Made by a program: the position numbers and the translations under genes. Positions 36,670 through 45,791 of a stretch of 64,000 bases of DNA are shown piece after piece. The stretch is taken from positions 1 through 64,000 of the forward strand of contig NZ_JAGXJW010000028.1 of the NCBI RefSeq assembly GCF_019091135.1, in the 5' to 3' direction. The notes beneath the pieces were generated by a model. It saw only the letters and a program-made list of their open reading frames with translations. It ran no database searches and was not told the DNA's origin. Source of the DNA: Cohnella sp. GbtcB17 (GTDB taxonomy: Bacteria; Bacillota; Bacilli; Paenibacillales; Paenibacillaceae). Every line of letters begins with the position of its first letter. Positions within the stretch are counted from its first letter, which is position 1.

Positions 36670-38912
36670 ATACGATGATCGCAAACGCAGGACGTCGGGT
36701 GGAGACCGGCTACTTCCGGAAACTCGTGCTGGAGCGGCTCCACCGACTGTTCGTTATCGTGATCGTGCTGCAGCTCATACAAGTTTTCAAAGATTACTGG
36801 TGGCCGGAAACGTACGCGGTCGTCTACGCCTCCGTCGCGGCGGCGGCTGCGATCGAGCTGCTGGTCAGCCGTGCGTTCGCGCTCAGGCTCGTTTTGCAGA
36901 TGGCCGCGGTGCTGGCAGCCGTCATGCTCCTAGCGCCTTACGAATGGTCCGGCTGGCCGGACGGCTTGAAGGGATGGGAAGCGCTTCGCGAGTTCGCGAT
37001 CGTGAACGGCAAGCCGCTTCACCCGTTTTTCGAAATCGCCGCAGGCGTCGTGCTGGTCATTCATTATATGGCGTATTTGGGCACGAACAAGTTCAGAGCC
37101 ATCGGCTTTATTCTGATGTCGATCGCCACGCTGGCCATTATCGATTCTTTTTTTCCGCTCGAGCTGTGGACGAACATCGCCTGGGCCGTGGTGGCCGGGT
37201 TAGGCTGGCTCGTCGTGCTGCATCTCAGGCAGCTGAGAGACCGGCACTTCGATAGCTGGAGCGCGCTCGCCGAGCGTCCGTTCGAGCTCGCGGTGCCGGC
37301 GATCATCGTCATCGGATTGCTCATGCTCGCGGGCATCGCGGTTCCGCGCGCTCCGGTGCTGCTGGAGGATCCGTACACGCTCTGGCTCCAGGCACAGAAC
37401 AAGGAGGTGCCGGCGTTTTCCGGGGAAGGCGGCTATATCGGCGGCGACACCAACGGCTCGGGCTCGGGACCCTCGTCCAAGTCGGGCTACGGACGAAGCG
37501 ACACCAAGATCGGCGGCGGCTTCGAATTCGACTATTCGCCCGTCATGACGGTGGACACGAGCCAGAAGGCTTACTGGCGCGGCGAGACGAAGGCGATTTA
37601 TACCGGCCAAGGATGGAACGACCGCAAAGGCATGGAAACGACTCCGGCATCGCCCGGCGAAGACGAATTGCCGTCGAATAAACCTACGCTGGAAGGCATC
37701 GAGACGAGGCGGGTCACGCAGACGTTCCACATTTTGCGCAAGGACCGGCTGCCCGTCCTGTTCGGCGCTGGCCCGATCGACGGCCTTGCCGAATGGGAGG
37801 GCGTGAACGGCAACGCCAGGCTGACGTGGAACAAAGAAGAGCAGGAGCTCAAGTTTCAGCGGTCCGCGTCGGTGGAGTCCTATACGGTCGTCTCCGATAT
37901 GATCGTCATCGACGAAGACAAGCTGCGTGCGACGCGGGCCAAGGCGGCCGCAGCGCCGTTCGACCTGTCTCCCTACGAGCAGCTGCCCGAGATTCCGAGC
38001 CGGGTTTCGGAGCTGGCAGCCACGATTGCGGCGGACGCGGACAACGATTACGATGCCGCCAAGGCGCTTGAGAGTTATCTTAGAAATACGTACCCGTACA
38101 CGAATACGCCGGACGTAAGCCTTCAGAAAAGCAAAGATATCGCCGACGCCTTCCTGTTCGAGATCAAGGAAGGTTACTGCGATTACTATTCCACCGCGTT
38201 TGTCGTGCTGGCCCGCTCTCTGGGCTTGCCGACGCGGTGGGTCAAGGGCTACGCCACCGGCTCCAACCGGATCGACGAGGAAGGCATCCGCAACGGATTC
38301 GGGTACGTCGCCGATCCGAACGGCGCGGGGACGTATACCGTCCGCAACGCGGACGCCCATTCCTGGGCCGAGGTGTACTTCGAAGGCGTAGGCTGGGTTC
38401 CGTTCGAGCCGACGTCCGGCTTCACCGTCCCGCAGCCGATCGCCGAAGCCGCACCGGTCGCGACGCCGGATGTGCCGGTCGACGCAGGAGATGAGGCCGC
38501 CCCGGAGACGGAGACGGCTGCGCAGAGCGGCGGCTGGGATGCCGCTGCCTGGACGATCACGGGCGGCTCGCTGCTTGTCGTCGGCGTCGCCGCGCTGCTC
38601 GTACGCCGGCGGGCCTGGACGGCGACGGTATGGCGCCGCGTCCGCTACCGCGGGACGACGCCGAACCAGCGGATCGTGCGCGAGATGGAGCGCCTGATCG
38701 CGTTCCTCGGCAGGCGCGGCCTGAAGCGCAGCCAGCACGATACGCTGCGCGAGTCGTTCGCCGCCTGGAGCGGACGCTTCGCCTCGCTGAAGCCCGAATT
38801 CGAAGGCGTGCTGCGCAAGTTCGAGTCTGCCCGCTACGGCGGCCAGGCCGGAGGCGAGAGCGACGTGGAGCAATTCAACGCGATGGCCGACAAGATCCGC
38901 AAATCGCTATAA
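36666..38912 (+). CDS. Transglutaminase-like membrane protein (YebA-type)
   Basis: The 748-residue protein has an N-terminal block of about six membrane helices (about 25-230) and an external linker. A transglutaminase-like core has catalytic Cys505 (EGYCDYYST) and His565 (DAHSWAEVYF), with EPTSGF at the acidic position. A further membrane helix (about 635-655) precedes a cytoplasmic DUF4129-like tail. The TTG start at 36666 overlaps the DUF58 stop, with GGAGGCGGG upstream; an ATG at 36675 is an alternative. Substrate unknown. A terminator follows. Confidence 0.88.
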   Translation: MNTMIANAGRRVETGYFRKLVLERLHRLFVIVIVLQLIQVFKDYWWPETYAVVYASVAAAAAIELLVSRAFALRLVLQMAAVLAAVMLLAPYEWSGWPDGLKGWEALREFAIVNGKPLHPFFEIAAGVVLVIHYMAYLGTNKFRAIGFILMSIATLAIIDSFFPLELWTNIAWAVVAGLGWLVVLHLRQLRDRHFDSWSALAERPFELAVPAIIVIGLLMLAGIAVPRAPVLLEDPYTLWLQAQNKEVPAFSGEGGYIGGDTNGSGSGPSSKSGYGRSDTKIGGGFEFDYSPVMTVDTSQKAYWRGETKAIYTGQGWNDRKGMETTPASPGEDELPSNKPTLEGIETRRVTQTFHILRKDRLPVLFGAGPIDGLAEWEGVNGNARLTWNKEEQELKFQRSASVESYTVVSDMIVIDEDKLRATRAKAAAAPFDLSPYEQLPEIPSRVSELAATIAADADNDYDAAKALESYLRNTYPYTNTPDVSLQKSKDIADAFLFEIKEGYCDYYSTAFVVLARSLGLPTRWVKGYATGSNRIDEEGIRNGFGYVADPNGAGTYTVRNADAHSWAEVYFEGVGWVPFEPTSGFTVPQPIAEAAPVATPDVPVDAGDEAAPETETAAQSGGWDAAAWTITGGSLLVVGVAALLVRRRAWTATVWRRVRYRGTTPNQRIVREMERLIAFLGRRGLKRSQHDTLRESFAAWSGRFASLKPEFEGVLRKFESARYGGQAGGESDVEQFNAMADKIRKSL

Positions 38913-38918
38913 AGTTTG

Positions 38919-38962
38919 CCTTGCAAGGGAGCGCCGCGCTGCGGCGCTCCTTTTGCAAGGCC
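38919..38962 (+). terminator. Terminator of the MoxR/DUF58/transglutaminase operon
   Basis: TTGCAAGGGAGCGCCGC - GCT - GCGGCGCTCCTTTTGCAA is a long, nearly continuous stem, seven bases after the stop codon. The T-tract lies inside the right arm. Confidence 0.7.
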
Positions 38963-39015
38963 GGGGCGGGTGTGGTATATTTTGAACAATCCGATAAAGA
39001 CTGGAGCACTGCGGC

Positions 39016-39540
39016 ATGTTTGAACGATTGCTGCCCCATCAACTCGTGGGCACCGTCTTCGATATAGATCTGGCGTCGCTGTCTGACATGGGCGTACGCG
39101 GCATCATTACCGATCTGGACAATACGCTCGTCAGCGCGGGAACCGCGCTCGCGACGCCCGAGCTGATCGCTTGGCTGGACAAGGTCAAGTCGCTCGGGTT
39201 CAAGGTCGTCATTTTATCGAACAACAACCTGATGCGCGTGGCGAAGTTCGCCGAGCCGCTCGGCATCCCGTTCATCCCGGCGGCGCGCAAGCCGTTCAAC
39301 AAGGCGTTCAAGCAGGCATTGAACCTGCTGGAGCTAAAGGCCGAGCAGGCCGTCGTCGTCGGCGACCAGATGATGACCGACGTGCTCGGCGGGCGCCGGA
39401 TGGGCCTTCATACGATACTCGTGACGCCGATCGCGAGAGCGGAGGAAGGCTGGGGCACGCGGATGAACCGCCGCATCGAGAAGATCGCGCTGTCAAGGCT
39501 GACCAAGCAGGGCTTGTGGCCGGATAAGGGGGACAAGTAG
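39016..39540 (+). CDS. yqeG: YqeG family HAD IIIA-type phosphatase
   Basis: A 174-residue HAD-superfamily protein with the nucleophile motif ITDLDNTLV (about 33-41), motif II VILSNNN, and late acidic residues in VVGDQMMTDVLGG. Its substrate is unknown. It starts the conserved yqeG-yqeH-aroE-yhbY-nadD-yqeK-rsfS cluster and abuts yqeH with two bases between. The cluster's link to ribosome assembly is by association only. Confidence 0.92.
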   Translation: MFERLLPHQLVGTVFDIDLASLSDMGVRGIITDLDNTLVSAGTALATPELIAWLDKVKSLGFKVVILSNNNLMRVAKFAEPLGIPFIPAARKPFNKAFKQALNLLELKAEQAVVVGDQMMTDVLGGRRMGLHTILVTPIARAEEGWGTRMNRRIEKIALSRLTKQGLWPDKGDK

Positions 39541-39542
39541 CA

Positions 39543-40670
39543 TTGCCGACCATTGAGGATAACTGGAGTACGCAAAATTGCGCGGGCTGCGGCGTGAAGC
39601 TGCAGATTCAGGACGCATCGCGGCCGGGCTTCGTGCCCGAAGCGGCCCGCGAGCGCGAGCCGATCATCTGCCAGCGCTGCTTCCGAATCAAACATTACAA
39701 CGACGCCTCGTCGGTCGCCATCGATCAGGACGATTTTTTGCGTTTGCTCGGCGGCATCGGTTCGACCCGCAGTCTCGTCGTGCATATCGTCGACCTGTTC
39801 GACTTCGAGGGCTCGATGATCTCGGGCCTGCAGCGCTTCGTGGGCAACAACCCGGTGCTGCTCGTCGTGAACAAGATCGACCTGCTGCCCAAGGTGACCA
39901 ATTGGAACCGTCTGCGCAACTGGGTGCAAAAGCAAGCCAAAGCCGGCGGCCTGCGCGTGGTCGACGTCGTGCTGTGCAGCGCGCGCCGCAACATCGGCTT
40001 CGACCGGGTCGTTGAGGCGATCGGGCAGCTGCGGGGCGATCGCGACGTCTACGTCGTGGGCGCGACCAACGTCGGCAAGAGCACGCTCGTCAATCGGCTT
40101 ATCGCCGATTACAGCGACCTGCGCAGGGAATTGACGGTATCGCGTTATCCGGGCACGACGCTCGACGCGATCAGCATTCCACTGGACGACGGTCGCAGCA
40201 TCATCGACATGCCGGGCATCGTATACAAGTCGCGCTTGTCGGAGATCGTGCCGCGCGAGACGCTGCATGCACTGCTGCCGGACAAGCCGCTTAAGCCTTT
40301 GACGTATCAGTTTTACGAAAAGCAGACGCTGTTTTTCGGCGGGCTGGCCCGCTTTGACTTCACGGCCGGCGAGCGCCAGTCGTTCACCGCGTACCTGTCG
40401 TCCGGCATTCCTGTGCACCGTACGAAGCAAGAGCGGGCGGACGAGCTGTATGAAAATCATGGCGGCGAGATGCTGGCGCCGCCTTCCCGCGAGGAATTGG
40501 CGGACATGCCGCCGCTCGTACGGCACAATCTGCGCGTTCCGCCGGGCGGACCGAAGGATATATTCGTCTCCGGGCTCGGCTGGATCAAGGCGAACGGCTC
40601 GACCGGCGCCGTCGTGGACGTCTACGCGCCCAAAGGCGTCAAGGTGTTGCTCAGGGATTGCATGTTGTGA
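39543..40670 (+). CDS. yqeH: Ribosome biogenesis GTPase YqeH
   Basis: YqeH is needed for 30S subunit assembly in Bacillus. The 375-residue protein has an N-terminal zinc finger (CAGCG and CQRC) and a circularly permuted GTPase in which G4 (NKIDLL) and G5 (SARR) precede G1 (GATNVGKST) and G3 (DMPG). An RNA-binding C-terminal domain follows. The TTG start at 39543 is preceded by AAGGGGGAC. The codon order G4-G5-G1-G2-G3 is diagnostic of this family. Confidence 0.95.
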   Translation: MPTIEDNWSTQNCAGCGVKLQIQDASRPGFVPEAAREREPIICQRCFRIKHYNDASSVAIDQDDFLRLLGGIGSTRSLVVHIVDLFDFEGSMISGLQRFVGNNPVLLVVNKIDLLPKVTNWNRLRNWVQKQAKAGGLRVVDVVLCSARRNIGFDRVVEAIGQLRGDRDVYVVGATNVGKSTLVNRLIADYSDLRRELTVSRYPGTTLDAISIPLDDGRSIIDMPGIVYKSRLSEIVPRETLHALLPDKPLKPLTYQFYEKQTLFFGGLARFDFTAGERQSFTAYLSSGIPVHRTKQERADELYENHGGEMLAPPSREELADMPPLVRHNLRVPPGGPKDIFVSGLGWIKANGSTGAVVDVYAPKGVKVLLRDCML

Positions 40671-40690
40671 GTCGGGAGGAAGCCGCTGGC

Positions 40691-41545
40691 ATGGACAGTC
40701 ATACGATTTTATACGGCGTCATCGGAGATCCGATCCGCCATTCCAGATCGCCCGTTATGCTGGGCAGGGCATTTAAAGAAAGCGGCGTGAACGGGGCTTA
40801 CGGCGCCTTCCATGTGGCGCCCGAACGGCTCGGCGACGCGATTCGTGGCATTCGCGCGCTAGGCTTCCGCGGCCTGAACGTGACGATCCCGCACAAGATT
40901 GAAGTTATGGCATTTTTGGACGAGATCGACGAGAGCGCCAAGGCGATCGGCGCGGTCAACACGATCGTGAACGAGGGCGGCAGGCTCACCGGCTACAATA
41001 CGGACGGCATCGGCTATGTCCGTTCGCTCAAGGAAGAAGCGGAGCCGGATCTGTCCGGCAAGCGCATCCTCGTCCTTGGTGCGGGCGGCGCTGCGCGGGG
41101 CATCGTCTGGGCGCTGCTGCGAGAAAACCCCGCCGAGGTGCTCATCGCCAATCGGACCGAAGCGCGCGCGGAGGAGCTTGCCGCGGCGTTCGAGTCCGGC
41201 GGACGCTTGAAGGCTTTGCCGTGGCACTTGCTGGCGGAGGCGTGCGGAGCGGCGGACATCGTCATCAATACGACGTCCGTCGGCATGGCCCCTCATACGG
41301 AGGCGGTTCCCGCCGATCCGGCCTGGCTCCGCCCGGGCGCGGTCGCGAGCGATCTCATTTACAATCCGCTGACGACGGCTTTTTTGCATGGCGCGCAGCG
41401 ACAGGGGTGCCGCATTCACGGCGGCCTCGGCATGTTCGTTTATCAAGGCGCCTATGCCTTCGAATATTGGACGGGACTTCCCGCGCCGGCTGCCGCGATG
41501 CGCGAGGCAGTGCTGGCCTCCTTTTCCGAAGCGGCGAAGGTTTGA
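40691..41545 (+). CDS. aroE: Shikimate dehydrogenase
   Basis: AroE reduces 3-dehydroshikimate with NADPH in aromatic amino acid synthesis. The 284-residue protein has the substrate motifs GDPIRHSRSP (Ser pair) and VTIPHK (catalytic Lys), the NADPH site LGAGGAARG, NRT for phosphate contact, and YNPLTT. I chose the ATG at 40691 after GGGAGGAAG; a GTG at 40658 would add eleven residues and overlap yqeH. Confidence 0.95.
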   Translation: MDSHTILYGVIGDPIRHSRSPVMLGRAFKESGVNGAYGAFHVAPERLGDAIRGIRALGFRGLNVTIPHKIEVMAFLDEIDESAKAIGAVNTIVNEGGRLTGYNTDGIGYVRSLKEEAEPDLSGKRILVLGAGGAARGIVWALLRENPAEVLIANRTEARAEELAAAFESGGRLKALPWHLLAEACGAADIVINTTSVGMAPHTEAVPADPAWLRPGAVASDLIYNPLTTAFLHGAQRQGCRIHGGLGMFVYQGAYAFEYWTGLPAPAAAMREAVLASFSEAAKV

Positions 41546-41576
41546 ACATTTATCTATCAGAGAGCAGGGAATACGC

Positions 41577-41867
41577 ATGCTGACCGGCAAACAAAAACGA
41601 TTTTTGCGTTCCGAAGCCCACCACCTGACCCCGATCTTCCAGGTCGGCAAGGGTGGCACGAACGATCATCTGATCCGCCATATCGAGGAAGCGCTCGAAG
41701 TGCGCGAGCTGATCAAAGTGTCGATCCTGAACAACAACGACGACGACCGGTACGAAGTCGCGAAAGAGCTGTCCGAGCGCTCCGGCGCCGAGCTGGTGCA
41801 GGTCATCGGCAAGACGATCGTGCTGTACAAGGAATCCCGCGACAACAAGCAGATCGAGCTTCCTTAA
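41577..41867 (+). CDS. yhbY: YhbY/CRM-type RNA-binding protein (YqeI)
   Basis: A 96-residue single-domain CRM protein beginning MLTGKQKRFLRSEAHHLTPI, with the loop IFQVGKGGTND corresponding to the family GKGG RNA-binding loop, and a late VIGKTIVLYK. Homologues bind pre-50S ribosomal particles. AGGGA precedes the ATG. Thirteen bases separate it from nadD. Confidence 0.93.
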   Translation: MLTGKQKRFLRSEAHHLTPIFQVGKGGTNDHLIRHIEEALEVRELIKVSILNNNDDDRYEVAKELSERSGAELVQVIGKTIVLYKESRDNKQIELP

Positions 41868-41880
41868 AGGAGGTGCGCGC

Positions 41881-42492
41881 ATGAGACGCATCGGTCTGAT
41901 GGGCGGCACCTTCGACCCCGTGCACATCGGCCACTTGCTCGCGGCCGAAGCGGCGCGCGAGGCGGCGGATCTGTCCGAGGTCTGGTTCATCCCGACCTCG
42001 GTCCCGGTCCACAAGCCGCAGCCCGGCGCTTCCGGCGCGCAGCGCCTGGCGCTCGTCGAGAGCGCGATCGCTGAGCATCCGTCGTTCCGGGCGGAGGCGG
42101 CCGAGCTCGACCGGGAGGGTGCCTCATATACGATCGATACCGTACTCGAGCTGCGGGAACGATATCCCGACGATTCTTTCTACTGGATCGTCGGCTCCGA
42201 CATGCGGGACGATCTGCCGAACTGGCGGCGCATCGAGGAGCTCGCGCGCCTTGTCGTCTTCATCGCGCTGGAGCGTCCGGGAGCGGGCGGCGCGATGGAC
42301 GGCGCGGAGCCCGAGCCGCCCGACTTCCTGCGGGACCGGATCGTGCGCGGGGAGATGCCGGCGATCGGAATCTCGTCCACGGATATCCGCCGGCGATGCG
42401 CCGAAGGCCGAACGATCCGGTACATGGTGCCCGAGCGGGTAAGGACGGAGATCGAAAGGATGGGACTGTATGGATCGCGAACTGTTGATTGA
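41881..42492 (+). CDS. nadD: Nicotinate-nucleotide adenylyltransferase
   Basis: NadD makes deamido-NAD from nicotinate mononucleotide and ATP. The 203-residue protein has the nucleotidyltransferase motif GGTFDPVHIGH (8-18), the IPTSVPVHK loop, IVGSDM and the C-terminal ISSTDIRRR motif. AAAGGAGGTG lies seven bases ahead of the ATG. It overlaps yqeK by 23 bases. Confidence 0.95.
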   Translation: MRRIGLMGGTFDPVHIGHLLAAEAAREAADLSEVWFIPTSVPVHKPQPGASGAQRLALVESAIAEHPSFRAEAAELDREGASYTIDTVLELRERYPDDSFYWIVGSDMRDDLPNWRRIEELARLVVFIALERPGAGGAMDGAEPEPPDFLRDRIVRGEMPAIGISSTDIRRRCAEGRTIRYMVPERVRTEIERMGLYGSRTVD

Positions 42493-43042
42493 GGCGGTCA
42501 AGCGCCAGATGCCCGAAAAGCGGTACCGGCACGTCGCCGGCGTCGTCGATACGGCGTTCGTGCTGGCGCAGCGGTTCGGCGGCGATCCGGACAAAGCCTG
42601 GCTCGCCGCGCTGCTGCACGATTATGCCAAGGCATGGCCGACGGACCGCATGGAGCGGATCATCCGCGAGCAAGGCTTGCCGCCCGAGCTGCTGGCGTAC
42701 GACAAGGAGCTGTGGCACGCGCACGTCGGCGCTTGGGCGGTTCGCGACGAACTCGGCATCGAGGATGAAGAAGTGCTCGATGCCGTACGCTATCATACGT
42801 CGGGCCGCGAGAACATGACTTTGCTGGACCGCATCGTCTGCCTTGCGGATTATATGGAGCCCAGCCGCGCGTTTCCCGGCGTGGAGCGAATCCGCAAGCT
42901 GGCCGAGACGAACCTGAACGAAGCGCTGGTCGCGGGCTTCGACTCGACGATCGTTCATTTATTGGAAAAAGGCAAGATGATTTTCCCGTTGACGGTATTG
43001 GCGCGCAACGCGCTCGTCCGGGAAATTCGCGCTAGCGATTGA
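42470..43042 (+). CDS. yqeK: YqeK HD-domain hydrolase
   Basis: A 190-residue HD-domain protein with H21 in RYRHVAG, the H50-D51 pair in LLHDYAK, and a later AVRYHTSGRENM and IVCLADYMEP. Family members hydrolyse diadenosine tetraphosphate symmetrically. The overlap with nadD indicates coupling. All metal ligands expected for this HD class appear intact. Confidence 0.93.
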   Translation: MDRELLIEAVKRQMPEKRYRHVAGVVDTAFVLAQRFGGDPDKAWLAALLHDYAKAWPTDRMERIIREQGLPPELLAYDKELWHAHVGAWAVRDELGIEDEEVLDAVRYHTSGRENMTLLDRIVCLADYMEPSRAFPGVERIRKLAETNLNEALVAGFDSTIVHLLEKGKMIFPLTVLARNALVREIRASD

Positions 43043-43062
43043 ATCTTGAAGGAGGCTGACCT

Positions 43063-43404
43063 ATGGCAGGATCGGAACAGTTAATGAGACAAGTCGTGGA
43101 CGCGGCGGACGACAAAAAAGCGAACGACATCGTCGCGCTTAATTTGCAGCATATATCGCTCGTAGCGGATTACTTCGTCATTTGCCACGGCAATTCGGAT
43201 ACGCAGGTCCAATCGATCTCGACCGAGATCAAGAAGCGCGCGGAGGAAGCCGGCGCCCGCGTTCGGATTGAAGGCATGGATACGGCGAGATGGGTGCTCA
43301 TCGACATGGGCGACGTCGTCGCGCACGTCTTCCACCGGGACGAGCGCGAATACTATTCGCTCGAACGCTTGTGGTCCGACGCGAAGGCGGTCGAATTCGC
43401 ATGA
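43063..43404 (+). CDS. rsfS: Ribosome silencing factor RsfS
   Basis: RsfS binds L14 on the 50S subunit and blocks subunit joining during slow growth. The 113-residue protein has the family patterns NLQHISLVADYFVICHGNSD in part, EGMDTARWVLIDMGDVVAHV in part, and the closing YYSLERLWSDA. GGAGG precedes the ATG. Its stop overlaps the next start (ATGA). Confidence 0.94.
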   Translation: MAGSEQLMRQVVDAADDKKANDIVALNLQHISLVADYFVICHGNSDTQVQSISTEIKKRAEEAGARVRIEGMDTARWVLIDMGDVVAHVFHRDEREYYSLERLWSDAKAVEFA

Positions 43405-44354
43405 CGCTCATCGCCGGCACGACGGCCAGTCTGCTGGTGCGGCGCGAAGTTCCGCCTTACGGCTGGTTTCTGGCCGAAGACGAGGGAGAAGATACGCCTG
43501 AAGTGCTGCTCCCTTACGGCGAAGCGGCGGGCAATCGTCCTTCGGTCGGCGATTCAGCCGACGTCTTCCTTTTCCATGACGACAAAGGTCGTCTGACGGC
43601 GACGACCCGCCGACCGCTGCTGCAGCTCGGGCAAATGGGCAGGCTCGCGATGGCCGACTTTCATCCGCGTTTCGGCTGCTTCCTGGAGCTCGGCATCGGG
43701 CGTCAGCTGCTGCTGCCGATCAAGGAGTTGCCGGACAACCGCGACCGCTGGCCGCAGCCGGGCGACGAGCTTCACGTCATCATGAAGCACGACAAGGAAG
43801 GGCGCATGCTGGCACGGCTCGCCAAGATCGAGGACTACGAGCGCGTCGTGTTCCGCGCGCCGTCCTCCTGGCATCACGAGCAGCGCGAATGCTGGGTGAC
43901 CGACATTTACAAGGACGGCGTGTTCATGCTTGCGGATGGCGGCGTGCTGGGCTACGGCGCGCTCGGCTACATGCCGAACGCGTCCATGGTCCATCCCCTG
44001 CGCCTCGGCGAGAAGACGACCGCGCGCGTGACGCAGGTGCGGGACGACGGCAGAGTGACGCTGTCTATGCGGCCGGCCAAGGAGGTCGGGCGTCTGGAGG
44101 ATTCGGACCGCATTTTGGCCTTTTTGCAGGCCAGGCCGGGAGGCGCGATGCCATATTCGGATTCGACGCCTGCCGATGTCATCCAGAAGCGGTTCGGGCT
44201 CAGCAAGTCCGCCTTCAAGCGCGCCCTCGGCAAGCTGATGAAGGACAGGCTCGTCGTGCAGGACGGCAATTGGACCCGGCTGGCGGCAGCCGAGGGAGGC
44301 GCGCCGGATGCGGAAGCTCCGACCGACGCGGATTCCGCGCGTGCGCCGGAGTGA
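43401..44354 (+). CDS. cvfB: S1-like RNA-binding protein, CvfB-like
   Basis: A 317-residue protein beginning MTLIAGTTASLLVRREVPPY. It has S1/OB-type segments (LELGIGRQLLLPIKELPDN, and LRLGEKTTARVTQVRDDGRV) and a C-terminal winged-helix region (PADVIQKRFGLSKSAFKRAL). This layout fits CvfB, an RNA-binding factor linked to virulence gene control in Staphylococcus and called YitL in Bacillus. Its start overlaps the rsfS stop. The position between rsfS and yqeM differs from Bacillus subtilis. Confidence 0.85.
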   Translation: MTLIAGTTASLLVRREVPPYGWFLAEDEGEDTPEVLLPYGEAAGNRPSVGDSADVFLFHDDKGRLTATTRRPLLQLGQMGRLAMADFHPRFGCFLELGIGRQLLLPIKELPDNRDRWPQPGDELHVIMKHDKEGRMLARLAKIEDYERVVFRAPSSWHHEQRECWVTDIYKDGVFMLADGGVLGYGALGYMPNASMVHPLRLGEKTTARVTQVRDDGRVTLSMRPAKEVGRLEDSDRILAFLQARPGGAMPYSDSTPADVIQKRFGLSKSAFKRALGKLMKDRLVVQDGNWTRLAAAEGGAPDAEAPTDADSARAPE

Positions 44355-44492
44355 ACGGCGGCGGAGAGCCGGCCGGGTGTGGCCGGGCTTGCCTGCGGCG
44401 TCTTGCGAGGCGTACGCGCCAACGAATAACAGACCGGCCCCGAGGTCGTGGTTTTTGACCGGCTGGCAGGGCCGAAACACGAGGAGACAACC

Positions 44493-45287
44493 ATGCGCAG
44501 CTATCGTGAGTTTGCCTCGGTTTACGACCGACTGATGGAGGACATGCCGTACCCGGAATGGCTGAGCTTCGCCAGAGGATGCTGGGAGAAATACGGCATG
44601 CCCGGGACGGTCGTCGATTTAGGCTGCGGAACGGGCAATATCGCCATCCCGCTTGCCAAATCAGGTTTTCGCATATTCGGCATCGATCTGTCGGCGGACA
44701 TGCTGTCCGTCGCCCGCGCCAAGTGGGAGTCGGTCCCTCAACGCGGCATCGGCCGCGCCTCCAGCGGCGAGGAAGGCGGCATCCGCTGGCTGCAGCAGGA
44801 TATGCGCGACTGGGAGATTCCCGATCCGGTTGATTGCGTGCTGTCGTTTTGCGACAGCCTGAACTATCTGACCGAACCCGAGGATGTTATCTCCTCGTTC
44901 AAGCATACGTATGCCGGACTTAGACCCGGCGGACTGTTCATTTTTGACGTGCATGCGCCTTCGCAGCTCGCCCGCTACGGCGAGGAGCAGCCGTTCGTGC
45001 TGGACGACAAGGACATCGCGTACCTTTGGACGTGCGAGTACGATCCCGATCGCCGTGAGGTGGAGCACGAGCTCACCTTCTTCGTGCGCGAGGAAGGCGG
45101 CTCCGGCGCGGGCTTGTACCGCCGCTTCGAAGAGGGGCACGTGCAGCGCGCGTACGAGCCGGACTGGCTCGCCGGGCAGCTGGCGGACACAGGCTTCGAG
45201 CTGCTCCACCGCTGCGCCGACTTTTCGTGGAATGCGCCTACGGCTGCAAGCGAGCGACTATTTTTTGTCGCGCGGCGGCCGGCGTAG
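44493..45287 (+). CDS. yqeM: Class I SAM-dependent methyltransferase, YqeM-like
   Basis: A 264-residue methyltransferase starting MRSYREFASVYDRLMEDMPY. Motif I is VVDLGCGTGNIAIPLA (SAM binding), the acidic motif II is GIDLSADML, and the post-I region is LSFCDSLNYLTEPED. The target is unknown. GAGGAGACAACC precedes the ATG; upstream in-frame ATG at 44448 lacks a site. The 140-bp gap after cvfB holds no motif I recognise. A strong terminator follows, ending the yqe cluster. Confidence 0.88.
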   Translation: MRSYREFASVYDRLMEDMPYPEWLSFARGCWEKYGMPGTVVDLGCGTGNIAIPLAKSGFRIFGIDLSADMLSVARAKWESVPQRGIGRASSGEEGGIRWLQQDMRDWEIPDPVDCVLSFCDSLNYLTEPEDVISSFKHTYAGLRPGGLFIFDVHAPSQLARYGEEQPFVLDDKDIAYLWTCEYDPDRREVEHELTFFVREEGGSGAGLYRRFEEGHVQRAYEPDWLAGQLADTGFELLHRCADFSWNAPTAASERLFFVARRPA

Positions 45288-45303
45288 ATTCGGGATGGAA
45301 TGG

Positions 45304-45339
45304 GACCGCCAGGCTATCGCCTGGCGGTCTTTCAATTTT
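45304..45339 (+). terminator. Rho-independent terminator of yqeM
   Basis: GACCGCCAGGC - TATC - GCCTGGCGGTC is a perfect 11-bp stem followed by TTTCAATTTT. Confidence 0.88.
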
Positions 45340-45377
45340 CCGGGTTGGAGCCGGTCGGAGGTCGAGCGAGGGAACGT

Positions 45378-45785
45378 CATCGCCTGCTGTATAGAAGGCG
45401 ATTCGTCAGCTGGCATGCGCAAAAGCGTCATCGCTTGCTGTATAGAAGGCGATACGCCTGTTGGCGAGCGCCTGAGCGTCATCGCCTGCTGTATAGAAGG
45501 CGATGCGTCAGCTGGCGTGCGTATAAGCGTCATCGCCTGCTGTATAGAAGGCGATACGCCTGTTGGCGAGCGCATGAGCGCCTTCGCCTGCTGTATAGAA
45601 GGCGATGCGTCAGCTGGCATGCGCATGAGCGCCATCGCCTGCCGTATAGAAGGCGATACGTTAGCTGGCATGCGCATGAGCGCCATCGCCTGCTGTATAG
45701 AAGGCGATGCGTCAGTTGGCATGCGCATGAGCGCCATCGCCTGCTTTAGACAAGGCGATGCACCCTGCGCCATGCCCACGAACGT
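45378..45785. repeat. 51-bp tandem array B, eight copies, each with a hairpin
   Basis: Units begin at 45378, 45429, 45480, 45531, 45582, 45633, 45684 and 45735, always 51 bases apart. Each intact unit contains ATCGCCT - GCTGTATAGA - AGGCGAT, a 7-bp stem with a 10-base loop. The second half alternates for the first five units between a GCGTCAGCTGGC type and an ACGCCTGTTGGCGAGCG type, suggesting duplication as 102-bp pairs. The array lies between the terminators of the convergent yqeM and MMPL genes. No spacers exist, so it is not CRISPR. Open frames through it are by-products of the period. Confidence 0.92.
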
Positions 45786-45791
45786 TTCCAT

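Noticed and set aside
45378..45785. CRISPR-like array
   Set aside because: Units are contiguous with no unique spacers, and no cas genes are present in the window. The same applies to array A.
45258..45791. Open frames with 17-residue repeats through array B on both strands
   Set aside because: Same period effect. The minus-strand start directly follows a terminator and has no suitable ribosome binding site; plus-strand frames lack starts with sites.
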